Part shown: piece after piece, positions 1 to 11,900 of the stretch
Position numbering within the stretch: position 1 is the first letter of the stretch
Layout: each line of letters opens with the position of its first letter
Origin: Brevipalpus yothersi
Lineage: Eukaryota > Arthropoda > Arachnida > Trombidiformes > Tenuipalpidae
Reading direction: 5' to 3'
DNA length: 64,000 nucleotides
NCBI GenBank assembly: GCA_003956705.1
Contig: QZCP01000046.1
Coordinates: 223,605 to 287,604 of the forward strand
The notes under the pieces: generated by a model
Seen by the model: only the letters and a program-made list of their open reading frames with translations
Databases searched by the model: none
Told to the model about the DNA's origin: nothing
Position numbers and translations under genes: made by a program

Positions 1-1
1 T

Positions 2-652
2 GAACAATATTTCTCAGCATCTCTACTAGATGTATGGTCTTGTGGTGTGGTTGTCTATTACATGATAACCGGCGAGTATCCATTCAATGCGGAAAGTTAC
101 GTTGAGCTAGTGAAATGTGTTACAGAGCAACAATTTGCTCACAATCCGATTGTGTATCGAGATTCATTTCTAGTGTCTTTTTTGAATCGAGTTCTGGAAA
201 AAGATGCTACCAAGCGAATAACTCTTGATGAAATCAAGAATCATCCTTTCTCATTGTGCCGATATCCGGAAGATGTGCCCATGGCCAAAATACCGCCTCG
301 CTACTCTTTTGGTGATGATTATCGAAGTTTAACGATCACATCGTATCTTCATCAGCTTCATTATCCACTAGATCAGAGTGATAATACAATGGAAGTGAAT
401 GAAAGTCAGCTAGATGAATTTAATCGACGACAAACTGTGGCCATACTGCGTAGCAATCGATCTCGACCTCGTATGAAGAGGAAGCGTAAATTTCAATTGA
501 AAAAATTAGTAAATGACAATCAAAAGCGTCTACTAGGAATATTGGGCTTGTGTCATGCTCGTGGTAAGAAGAAGGAAAAGCGTCGTGAAAAAATTTCCAA
601 AAGATTCAAAACAACCAGAATGAATTGGTGGAATTCTCATTTTCGAAACTGA
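2..652 (+). CDS. STK11: LKB1/STK11-like serine/threonine kinase, C-terminal part (5' end outside window)
   Basis: The reading frame is open from base 2 (gaa caa tat ...) and ends at the TGA at 650-652, so this is the last exon of a gene that starts to the left. It encodes the C-lobe of a protein kinase: the subdomain IX motif LDVWSCGVVVYYMITGEYPF, then the DATKRITLDEIKNHPF segment of subdomain XI. The stretch after the kinase, PPRYSFGDDYRSLTITSYL, resembles the conserved C-terminal flank of LKB1, and the tail is very rich in Lys/Arg. In known animals LKB1 with STRAD and MO25 activates AMPK-family kinases and sets cell polarity. The tail here lacks an obvious C-terminal farnesylation box. An AATAAA at 665-670 follows 13 bases after the stop. 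Assignment to LKB1 rather than another CAMK-type kinase rests on the post-kinase motif. Confidence 0.7.
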   Translation, partial: EQYFSASLLDVWSCGVVVYYMITGEYPFNAESYVELVKCVTEQQFAHNPIVYRDSFLVSFLNRVLEKDATKRITLDEIKNHPFSLCRYPEDVPMAKIPPRYSFGDDYRSLTITSYLHQLHYPLDQSDNTMEVNESQLDEFNRRQTVAILRSNRSRPRMKRKRKFQLKKLVNDNQKRLLGILGLCHARGKKKEKRREKISKRFKTTRMNWWNSHFRN

Positions 653-1463
653 TCATGGAATATCAATAAAGAAATCTCATTAGAAACACTTGATGAAAGG
701 TCAAAATTACCCTCATGAGAATGGGATCGAAAAAAAGCTGTTTCCTAAGCTAAGTGATAATACATTTATGTATACACACAAAAAAATTTCATCGATTTTA
801 TTTTATTCCTCCATTTGAGAGCCATGTTTTGTTTGACAAATGAGAAGATGTATATCCTCATCTCATTGTTCGATTTTCAATCAACATTACATGTTGATGT
901 CCATTATGATTGACGGAAGTCTTGCCCAATCTCTCAACACTTGTAGAGCCTATTAACAGGAATTGGAAATCATTCGCTTATCATCGAAAGTCAGAACTCT
1001 TTTAGTCCTCAAAGGAATAATGTTCACGTATATTTAATATTACGTGAATTAGGCAGCGCGTGATTTCTTGATATCGTGTCTCTGTATGATCTCACACTTT
1101 GTCTACTTCTTCCCATCAACCTTAAACTTCACCGTGAATTTATTAACATCGATTAGTTTGTCGTCAATACTGGAATAACCTTCATTTTGGAGAGATAAAA
1201 AAATCGAACACTATTCGCGCGATTCCCTTTTTTGTGTGTGGCTGAAACTTTTTTCTCTTTCGGAAAATTCTGACTACACTTTTGGAAGATTGAAAATCGA
1301 TTGAAGCATTGTGTAAATTTGATAGAAAAAATGATGATGAGAGTTCAGCTGACGAATGAACGTATTGTATTGGTGGCTGTTCTATCCTAATAGATCAATA
1401 TCGATAAATACTGTCACCATTATTCACGAAATATTTATTCTCTCATTATAACTTTTTTCTTTT

Positions 1464-1531
<68 letters not shown>

Positions 1532-1737
1532 TTTCTCCCCTCTTTTCTTCCTCAGCTCACAATTTTAGATGCTACGAGGGTCGACATGGTAATGTCAGTT
1601 CTCTGATAAATTCGAGATATACATACACACCAAATATTTCAATGAAAAATGATTCAATTTTAAGTCACTTGTAATGTTCAGCAATTAATCAGTGAACTGG
1701 TGAAAGTTTTTCTATTCCTTTTATGTGACAATTCGTA
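653..1737. other. Intergenic region between the LKB1-like kinase and WDSUB1
   Basis: No convincing coding exon seen on either strand. It holds a possible polyadenylation signal AATAAA (665-670), AT-rich sequence, and a long (TC)n tract at 1468-1529 about 210 bases before the WDSUB1 start codon, probably in its promoter or 5' leader. Confidence 0.6.
1468..1529. repeat. (TC)n dinucleotide microsatellite
   Basis: About 31 uninterrupted TC units lie upstream of WDSUB1. Read on the minus strand this is (GA)n, the type of tract bound by GAGA-factor proteins in insects; whether it is regulatory here is only inference. Confidence 0.95.
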
Positions 1738-3411
1738 ATGGCTACATCAAGTGAGATTAATAAGTATCAAATTCTTACCGGTCATCAATCTGATGTGACT
1801 TGGGTAGACTTCAATGGGAACAAAATTTTAGCCTCTTCATCAAATGATCGATCAATTCGAATATGGAGAGCTAATGATCGAGGAATTTTTGAGGAGAACA
1901 AGGAACCATCATTCAGATCACCACTAATCGGCCATCGATATGGAGTTAATTGTGTAAGATTTTCACCTTTTGGCACACTGATGGCCTCTGTCTCTACTGA
2001 TGGCTATCTGTATCTATGGAATTGTCAAACTGGCCAACAAGTTTTACGAATGCCTCATCATACAAGTTGTCCTATTCGTGTGTGCTGTTTTTCTCCATCT
2101 TCTGCTTTCTTGGCCACTGCTGGTGATGATGAGAAAGTTTGTGTTTGGGACATTAGCACCCGATCTCTAGTGCAAACTTTCACTGGACATGGAGCAATGG
2201 TGACCACATGTTCATTTTCACCAGACAGTACTTACATCATTTCTGGATCCACTGCTGGTGATCTTCGGATGTGGGATTGTCGACATGGTAAAGAGAAATC
2301 GCTACTCTTTCAACCTGAGGCTCATGATCTTGGTGTATTGAGCTCTGATTTTAATCCTCAATACGAAATCAACAGTAAGTAATATACGGGAATAGATGAG
2401 AATTTTCATGTGAAAGGAAAATCCTGAAGCATATTCTCTTTCTCCACTGTCATGTCCACAGCTTCACATGGATCCTTGCAAAGTTATTACCTATTCGCTT
2501 CATGTGGTAATGATGAATTGGTCAAATTATGGCACATCAAGGGTGGCCAAAATTGTTCGATAACTTTGTTCCATTGTTTGTCTGGTCATTCGGGAAATAT
2601 TTATTCATGCAAATTTTCCCAGGATGGCTCACTATTGGCTTCAGCTGGATATGATAAATCAATAATTTTATGGCTAGTAGAGTCTGGTACCATGTTACAT
2701 CGATTGGATGGTCATCAGCGTTTTGTTACCTGTTGTGCATTTTCTGCAGACGATTCATTATTGGCGACAGCTTCAAATGATAAAACTGTGATTGTATGGA
2801 ATTTGAACAGATGTCTCAATGAAAATCCAGCCAATATAATCAATGGACAATCAAGTAGAACTGAAGGTGGATGTGATGATCTGGAGAACTCGAATGCAGG
2901 ACATGAGAAAAAAGGTCGATCTGCGTCTTTGACAGCGGTCATCAATGCGAATAACGTTTCACGATGGTCAGTTGATCAAGTGTGTCAATGGTTGGACACA
3001 CTTGGATTGGAAAAGTATTCGGATGTCTTCAGGGAACATCAAGTTGATGGTGTGGAATTGCTACACCTTTCTCACGATACTTTGTTGACTGTCCTCAAAA
3101 TAACAATTCTAGCTCATCGAAATAAGTTACTTCGCGCTATACAGGGCTTGAAAAATCCTCTGTGGCAACATTTCTCTGTATCAGATGATGATAATCTGAT
3201 TGTACCAGAAGAATTGTATTGTCCGATCACTCATGAAGTGATGGAAGACCCTGTAGTAGCGTCTGATGGTTACTCTTATGAGCAAGAGGCCATCAGCCGA
3301 TGGCTAGCGAACAATGACACAAGTCCGATGACCAATGAAATATTTGAAGACAAAAATTTGATTCCAAATCGAACTCTCAAATTATTGATAAAAAGATATA
3401 CTGCTACATGA
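1738..3411 (+). CDS. WDSUB1: WDSUB1: WD40 repeat, SAM and U-box protein
   Basis: Two exons, 1738-2374 and 2462-3411, joined across an 87-bp intron (aaca|gtaagt ... tccacag|cttc), give 528 residues. WD40 repeats fill residues 1 to about 330, with GH...WD-type repeats such as LTGHQSDVTWVDF and LDGHQRFVTCCAF. A SAM domain follows at about 381-444 (WSVDQVCQWLDTLGLEKY) and a U-box at about 459-526 (LYCPITHEVMEDPVVASDGY). This order is that of animal WDSUB1, normally about 480 residues. A U-box is an E2-binding fold that makes the protein a likely E3 ubiquitin ligase; the substrates of WDSUB1 are not well known. A low-complexity linker between the propeller and SAM explains the extra length. Domain identification is firm. 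Confidence 0.93.
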
Positions 3412-4264
3412 GAAATGTTGTCCTACTAGATAGCTAGAGTCACCTCATGTTATCCATTCTTTTTCATGATTGAAGTAGCAACAAAGAGCTTGTATAACTT
3501 CTACTTCTGATCAAATTTCTTTCAATCAGACAAAATTTCAACATTCTTATTTCATGTTGAATCTTATCAATTTGAAAAGGTGAAACGAAATCATCTATAC
3601 TCTAGTCTGTAATTGTATTATCCAATTCGTATTTTGAAAGATTGATTTCTAATGAACTTTTGAGAGAAGAGCTTTCAAAAACGCTCTACGAATGGTTCTT
3701 AAATATTTTCCCAAAATCATTACAAATAAAATGACAAAGTCAAGTGCATTCAAGTTTCTAATTCTCATCACTTTTTTGAATCGAAGCTCGAAAGGGCCCT
3801 TTTTTTGGATTTCTCTTGAACATTTAGTGGATAGATTAGCATTTCTCTACCACTTTTTCCCCCTTCAGATTCAGATCGTATCTTTCGATCATTGCATTTA
3901 AAGGTTTTAGAGAGATAGACTGTTACCAACTATTTATTTGCTATGACACTTAGTGAAGTTGAAAATTTCTTGAGGAATCTTCCAAGTAAATCAGCTGCCA
4001 GATGCAAGTCGATCAATTTTTTGATACACGTACCACGTAATTGAGCTCGGAAAATATTGTACATTAGACGGATTGTGGTACACTCGTGGTGGGAAGATAC
4101 AATCATAAATTCAATGAAACAATACACAGATCACAATTAAATTCTTGCTCACGACGCAGTTAACCGTTGAACAACTTATCTTATCAAATATATGTATACC
4201 CACAGATGACAAACTGTTACAATTGATTTGACATCAATCGACGTGATTGTTTTGTATCGATAAA
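3412..4264. other. Intergenic region between WDSUB1 and pectate lyase
   Basis: AT-rich, without coding exons I can support. Short open frames at 3692-3901 (+) and 3930-4127 (-) have no splice context, domain or composition that suggests a protein. Confidence 0.55.
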
Positions 4265-5457
4265 ATGTTTTCTGTTTTTTTGTTGTTTGCTTTTTCTCTC
4301 ATCAACCAAGCTCAAATTTCTCACAGTTATGACTGTAATGGCCTGGTTCTAGATGGTCCAGAGGCCGATGGTGTGTATATCAACGCAGGCTGTGGACAAC
4401 GGGTAGTCGATTGGCGGCTAGGAAAAGATTCAATCGAAGATTTACAACAAATTTTACGCAAAGGAAATGTCCATGTACGACTTCGAGGACAGGGAACATT
4501 GGCCCTGCCAGAAAAATGCTTGGGTCCACTTGGTCCTAATGTAACTATGGACGGAACGAAAGGACGAATACGAATTACTGGACCAAAATTTATCCATCTT
4601 GGTCCAAAATCGCGAAACATTCTGATAACGGGACTTTGCTTCAGCTACAATGATAATGCTATCGATATGACTGATGGTGGTGAAAAAGTGTGGGTTACAA
4701 GGAATACATTCTACAACACCAGCTTCGGTTCACCAACTGCTTTTCGAGGTTATGATAAAGGTCGAACCAGAGGAACCCGAGAGATTCATATATCACGCAA
4801 TTGGTACGGACCATCGCGATTCGGAGTGAGTTTACACTTGGATATTGAATCAATAAGTTCTTGAATACATCGCAGTAATTTTTACTCTCTTATAGCCTGG
4901 CTTCTTTGGTGGAATTGATCATGCTTCCGTTTACTTAAATTATATGGTAGACATTGGAACCAGAACTCCATCAGTGAATACTGGACGATTCCATGTGTGC
5001 AATAACGTCATCGAAGGCTGGGACTTGGGTGAGTCTATGGATCAAAGATATGATTCTCTAGATTTTTGATCATTTTTGTTCGATCTGTTGGGAAATCATT
5101 TCAGGATTCCAGAGCCATTGTTATGCACACAATTTGATTGAAAAGAATTTGATGATAGTTAAAGAGGGCTGGAAGAGTAGACCGATTTTTGCTGGTCCTC
5201 TAAGAGGTGGGGATGATACGTGTGGAGATGATTATGAGAGATCGACTATATGTTGGAAAGATAACAAAATTGTCGGAAATAAAACGGAGATTCCTTTACT
5301 TTCGGGAGCTAACAAACATATGGTTAAATTTGATTGTGATTGGGAGCTACCTTTTGAGCCACTACCGTGTAAGAAAATACCTCAAGACACTGACAAATTT
5401 CGAGATCTTGTCAAAAAGATGGCTGGAGTACCTAATCATTGGTGTGACTTTGAATAA
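4265..5457 (+). CDS. Secreted pectate lyase-like protein (PL1-type beta-helix)
   Basis: Three exons, 4265-4825, 4896-5028 and 5105-5457, with canonical GT...AG introns of 70 and 76 bp and matching phases, give 348 residues. An upstream in-frame ATG at 4247 would add six residues, but the ATG at 4265 starts a clean signal peptide (MFSVFLLFAFSLINQAQ), so it is preferred. The mature protein shows the parallel beta-helix pattern of pectate lyases: the GTLALPEKCLG block, the INITG-like repeat RNILITGLCFSYNDNAIDM, and GTRTPSVNTGRFHVCNN matching the R-x-P...G..H..NN catalytic-strand region. Eukaryotic features are clear (introns, paired cysteines). Oddities: the usual WIDH calcium motif reads VWVTRN (residues 142-147) and the second arginine of the RxPxxR motif is replaced by Asn-Thr, so activity is uncertain. 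Pectate lyases cleave de-esterified pectin by beta-elimination. Family call is good; enzymatic competence is not established. Confidence 0.82.
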
Positions 5458-5469
5458 AGAGAGAGAAAC

Positions 5470-5475
5470 AATAAA
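5470..5475 (+). promoter_or_regulatory. Putative polyadenylation signal of the pectate lyase gene
   Basis: AATAAA lies 13 bases after the stop codon; a second AATAAA overlaps the stop codon itself at 5452-5457. Position fits cleavage and polyadenylation of a very short 3' UTR. Confidence 0.5.
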
Positions 5476-5617
5476 ATTGAAAGCTTTCTAATAAGTATGA
5501 AAAAAGTTTCAAAAAAAAAGTTATTTTTGTTTCAACTCTTATTTGTGAAAAGATATTCAATTGGAACGAAGAATTATTTTGAAATAAATTCCAAGACAGT
5601 ATTGATGTGCTTATGGA

Positions 5618-5640
5618 AAATTTAAATTTAAATTTAAATT
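5618..5640. repeat. AAATTT tandem hexamer
   Basis: About four units of the self-complementary hexamer AAATTT in a row; each unit is a palindrome, so the tract can pair with itself. Confidence 0.7.
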
Positions 5641-7838
5641 TTCGCTTTCAACTTAATCTTTTCCATTTTCATATTGCACGCTTTTCCGCACGCCATGTTT
5701 TCCTTCCACAGACTTCAACCGGAACACTGAATATTGGAATTTTGATGTCATTACATGAATGCGCATCAGAGCGGAAATACCTTTTTCACATCTACTATTC
5801 ATATTTCAGAATGTAGAGGCAATTGTTTCTCTCTTTCTCTTTTCTCTTTACTTGAATGAGATTACATGCTGTATCATGGCCATGAGAAATTAGTAGAGGA
5901 TGCTAATCGATAAGTTACTACAAATGACTCACATTTTAGTATTTTATTCTTTTTGTCTCAAACCCGTCATCGAATAAGTGAGGAAAATGACAGGACTTAT
6001 GATCTCATGTGTGGTAGACGGGAAGAAAAAAAACTCACCACCGATAGACCATCATTATCTAAGGAAAAAAAGAGAGGGAAGAAAAACAGTCATATCAATC
6101 AATCCATTGTTTTCTCTCTCTTCTTCTTTCAAGGAACGAAAAATTCATCTCTTTCCCTCTCTCTCTCTCTATCTCTATCGATGACTTGGTATCATTTTCA
6201 ATCATTCAGTCACATCATTCATTTGAACGCATTTCATCGTTTACCATCGACTTGATGGAATGCTGAATTGTGTTTGCATGTGACTGCTGGTTAAACAAAA
6301 TGTATATACATGTACAGTATTGGAAAGAAAAATTGTCAGTAGAGAGGGTTTTATATGAATCAGAATATCTCAGGAACTTATGAGCAGATCTTTACGAATT
6401 TTTCAGCCCAGCTTTGAGAAGGTTCATGCTCATAAATTATGAAATTTCATGCCAAAATAACAGATGACTCATCATAAGGAGTAGTTTCTCGATTTTACAA
6501 TCGTAAAAATATGTAACGTTAGATTGGAAGTCATTTTTTCTAGAAATCATTCATGAATCGCTATCAAAAGCATCCCAAAATTTAAGACACTATAATAAGA
6601 TTAATTTTAGGAATCAAAAATGAAGAAAAACGCCAAACTAACCTCACAGGACGCCATAAAAATTCATCGAGTTACGTAATTTTTCTTCCAATTACTCATA
6701 TTTCTGCTTCTAGAGCTCAAATCGAGTAGAAAAGCATGGTAGTTAATGGACTAAGAACTAATAATTGATTTACACATGCTTTGGTTGAAAAATTCGAAAA
6801 TTTTTTTCGATCATTTAACATTATCAGTATTGAACTTCCCTAAATTTATCTGCCATCATCACATAAAAATCTGCCTATAAACTCAAGGTTTTCTCTTAAA
6901 TTGATGAAATTTTCACAGTGAATTTATATACTTCCGGTCAACAAATTCCTGAAATTTCATGATGATATCTCCAGTCGTTTTGGAGAAATCAACTGATTTC
7001 TGACTGACAATTTTTGTTTCCGATACTGTATATATAAATGTACACCCACACACTCATTAATTTTGTAGGCCTCATATTTTTCCCTGGCTAATTTTTCTTC
7101 CATCGAACACCAATGAATAATGTGTTCAAACTAATTTATCAACCCTCAACAATCCTACTTATTCTCATCAGATCCTTAACCTTAGAACTTTTTCTTAAAA
7201 CTTCTACTGCACGACACGAACTTTTGTTAGAACTTTTTTTTTCCTCACAAAAAATCGAACTTTTTTTGGCTGCCAAAAAAAAGTCGCTTTCAAGCGCCCT
7301 CTCCAGGCGAATACAGATTGAAAACTTGAATGAAAATGAAAAATGATAGAAACAAGAGAAAAGATTTTTGCAAGAAGAGGAAAATGATTGAAAGATGTTG
7401 ATTATTACTGTAATTAGTGGTTGGTGTGGTAAGGTGTGTGTGGATTATGTTGATTGGTTATGATTTTTTTTGTTCACCACCATAATGTGGAGTTTGTATC
7501 AAAATTGGTACAGCTGATTTTGGCTGCCAATATTTGTGACAATAGATTTGTCGGCTTTTCAAACATACACACAACTCAACACAAAAACATTTTCACTCTC
7601 CTCCACCAATCAGTGTCACCATCCATCTCATCATCTTCACCATCATCATCATCATCACCCAGTCTCATCAACATCATCGTCCGAATCTTATCGCTGATTA
7701 TTATTAGATAATCATATACCACAATCATCATCATCATCATAAAACTTTTGTATTGATTAGAGAGTGTGTATCAAGAGAGATCCTGTATAAGTGGATCATA
7801 TACACACACACATCTTGTCCGGCCAAAATTTCATCATC

Positions 7839-8898
7839 ATGTCCAATACTATGTTGCCTTCTTCCGGTGATGATTGTGTTGCCAATCAGCATACCAGTGT
7901 TCACTCTTCTATATCCAAAAATATGACTGATTCATCACCTTTTCCGATCTCATCATCAACAACAACAACATCAACAACATCACCACAGGCAACATCCTTC
8001 TCTTCTTCCAATTCTATCATCAACAATATTAATAAAAGAGTAGCCGGTGACAATCAAGTATCCTCATCAACAGGATCTATTACTAGCTTTGACAATAATA
8101 AAACAATGACCACTGCCACCTTAGAGGATAGATTGAAAGAGTTACAGCGTCTAATGATGATGGGTCCATCCATATACGATGGTAGATCAATTAATGGCGA
8201 GCTTCTGTTCGATGTTTTTATTGCGGTTTATTATGAGTGCCAAAGATTAATTGCCACCACTCGCAGTAAAGAGCAACAAAAATTTTGTGAAGCAATCAAA
8301 CCTTTTCTGGATCGTCTTCGAGAATTACAATTGAAAGCATCGGATTTTAAATCAATCAAAGTGATTGGTCGTGGTGCCTTTGGTAAAGTGGCTCTGGTCA
8401 AGAGTGTTGAGAATGGTCAAGTTTATGCGATGAAAACATTGAATAAACTTGAAATGTTGAAAAGAGCTGAAACTGCATGCTATAGGGAGGAGCGGGATGT
8501 TCTGCTTCATGGTTCTTCAGATTGGTTCACTAAAATTCATTATGCCTTTCAAGACGAAACAAATTTATACTTAATCATGGACTACTATTGTGGTGGTGAT
8601 TTATTGACGTTACTTTCGAAACATGACCTCTGCTTGCCGGAGGATATGTCACGTTTTTATACTGCTCAAATTGTTTTAGGTAAAGAATTTTATAATCTTT
8701 CTTTCTTCTAACCAAAAAGGAGAGTAGCGTTTGAACTTATTGGATCATGATTTAGTACCAATCAATAAGTTTTCACTTTTTGAAATTATTGCCAGGCTTA
8801 TAATGGAAATAATATGTCCGCTTTCAAATTTTCTTTCAAAATTTTTTTCTTTCAATTTAATTTTCTGATCCCAAATTTTGATGATTTCTTTTTCTCAT

Positions 8899-8970
<72 letters not shown>

Positions 8971-11900
8971 CTTTCCTTTCTTAATTTAGCGTTATCATAT
9001 CTACATGATATGGGATATATTCACCGAGATGTCAAGCCTGACAATATATTACTTGACTCGCATGGTCACATAAGACTTGCTGATTTCGGCTCATGCATCA
9101 AAGTGTCTCAAGTTCGTAAAGATGGTCAATGTACGGTGGCAGTTGGTACACCAGATTACATTTCACCAGAAATACTCAAAGCAATGGAAGGTAGTCGTAG
9201 TTCAGGTCTACTCTATTCATTCGAAGCTGATTGGTGGTCATTGGGAGTGGTTGTCTTTGAACTTCTCTATGGTGAGACACCATTTTATGCAGAATCCCTT
9301 ATTGAAACTTATTCAAGAATCATGAATCATCGTCTGAGCTTCAAGTTTCCTGTCAATGCCAAAGTAACCGACGAAGCTAAAGACCTCATATCTCATCTCA
9401 TTTGCGATCAGTCTCATCGTTTCAAAACACTTGACCAATTCAAAGAGCATTCATGGTTCACTGGGATGCAGTGGGATCATTTGCGACAAATGACACCGCC
9501 ATATCAGCCAAATGTTATCGGACCAGAAGATACATCCAACTTTGATATCGACGAGGAAGCTCCAACGAACAACAAGTTCGACAATCTCATGGGACCTTCG
9601 ACAAAGGAATCCCTTCTCAATGTACACCTACCATTTGCTGGTTTCACGTGTACCTTCAATGTGAGTAGAAAAGATCGCTCTGGAGATCTGGACAACAGTT
9701 TTGGATCCAATAATACCACTGATGTGCGTGAAAATCATAAACTAATCGACACACCTAGTGATCCCATTAATAACATCAAATCCGGTGTTGATACTGTGGA
9801 AGGTGAAAGTCAGGTTGACAGTAGTGCTTATACGAAGCTCGAGAATGAGTTGTGGGTTGCTCGACATGAGTGGAGTGAACTATCTGGAAAGTTAAATGAA
9901 CTACGAAAAGAGAAAAATGCTATATCAAGTCGTTTGAGATCTAAAGAGGAGGAACTCGAACAGGGTTTGGAAAAAATAGCTGAGCTAAGGCAGCAACTTC
10001 GCAATGCAGAGCGCATCAAACGACAACAACTTGATGATATGATGACAATGCAGAACGAGTTGGAAAAAGAGAAAAATCTTCGCAAAGAAAGCCAGACAGA
10101 GGTTAAAGAAACCGAAGCAAAGGTTGTGTATTTGGAGCAGCAACTGAGTGGCAGAAAAGATGATGCTGACTATGGGTTGGCTAATTCTTTTGCTGAGAAA
10201 GAAAAGTGTTACATTTCTCAAATCTCTGAGTTAGATAATGAAATCATGAAACTCAGAGAAGAACTTGAAGAGCGAACTCAATCATCCCGACATGTTGAAC
10301 AGTTGGAACAGCAAGTTCTACTCCTTCAACAGCAGCAACCTTATTTGGAACGCTTACTCGGAGAGCTCAATACCTGGGCTGGTGACAAAGCTCAAGAGTA
10401 TTTTCAACAAATATCCACCAAAATGGCCAAAGAAATTGAAAATATGAAAAACCAGCATTTAGCTAGGGCTAACAGCCAAATAACTAATCATGAAAATATT
10501 GAAGATGATAATCTAGTCCCTAGACCTGCTTATGTTCCTAGAGAGCCACCCAATTCGACCTACACAACATGGCAAGAGAGAAGATCTGCTCGCGTTGACA
10601 AGCAGGAACTTCTCCAACTACAGCTTGAGCTTGCCAATGAAATTGAGGACAAACAAAGAATTCAAGCGGAGCTCGCTAGAGCCCAGCGAGAAATAGCCTT
10701 ACTTAATGGTGATCTGGCCGAGGCTCGAGTGGAAATTGATGAGCTCAAAAGTATGCAAGCACAAAATCAGAAAAGCTCTGCTCTCATGAATGATCCTGCC
10801 ATGTTATTCGGTTCAAGTTCCAATTCAACCCGTTCTTTTGCTAAAATAGAGGGTTTAGCGCCACCCGTTCGTCGAGAGCTTCCAATTCCCCAAACTTCAT
10901 CCATAACTGAGATAACATCCGATTCTAGTGATATAGAATCAGAAGCGTCACCATCTTCTCCCGAAAATCGTATGGTAGCCAGATCTCGTCCATCTCGACA
11001 ATCAATATCACCTCCCGGATCGAGCAATTATAGCAACAAACAACAGCACTCTTTCATTGTCCGAACTTTTGTGGCTCCTTTGAAGTGTTTCAATTGTACA
11101 TCCTTGATGATAGGTTTGATCCGTCAGGGTCTAATTTGTGAAGTTTGTGGCTTTGTCAGTCACATCCAGTGTGCTGCCCAAGGTATACAACAATGTCCAT
11201 GCGATGATGCCAGCAATCGACCTGTTGGCATTGATCCTCAGAGAGGTATAGGCACAGCCTATGAAGGATATGTTAAAATACCGAAAGCTCGTGGTGGTGT
11301 TCGAAAAGGCTGGATCCGAATGCTTGTGGTGGTATGTGACTTCAAATTGTTCCTTTATGATCTTTTTTGTAATGTGGATAGTGCCCATTCAACTGGATCC
11401 GGTGGTTCTGGTTCAGGAGCTGATGGAACTCTCTCAGGTCCAACTGTAACTCCTCCTGTATCGGTGAATACTTTGATCGACATGAGAGATGAATTTTTCA
11501 CTGTCAGTGGTGTACAAGAAAGTGATGTCATTCATGCGTCCAAGAAAGATATTCCTTGTATATTTAGAGTGACAACATCCATGCTTGCTGGAAGAAGTGA
11601 GCATCGATTCACTCAACTGATGCTTGTCGATCGTGAAGGAGAAAAGAATAAATGGATTGATGCTCTCCATGAGCTACATCGAATTATACGACGAAATGGA
11701 TTGAGTTATAGGAATGTAAGTGAAAACTCAGCCCACTCTTCTGCATCTTTCAACTTATTAAGTGATCTTGTTTCCCTCTCATTTGCCGATGCCTAATATA
11801 ATTTTCCCCTTAAATTTTTCTCTCTTTCTCTCTTATAGCCTCTTAAAGCTTACACTGTTCTGAATTCGCTTCAGATACCTGCTCTTAGACATCAGAATGA

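Larger units (their letters stand above)
5458..7838. other. Intergenic region and 5' leader of MRCK
   Basis: No supported coding exon. Visible are a short AAATTT tandem array at about 5618-5640, CT-rich stretches near 6110-6180, and a purine/ATC-rich leader (many TCATCA units at 7620-7740) just before the MRCK start codon. Open frames here are short or low complexity. Confidence 0.55.

Noticed and set aside
8878..8989. Ser-Leu repeat at the start of a long open frame before the MRCK second exon
   Set aside because: It is read-through of the intronic (CT)n tract; the kinase domain continues exactly from the acceptor at 8989.
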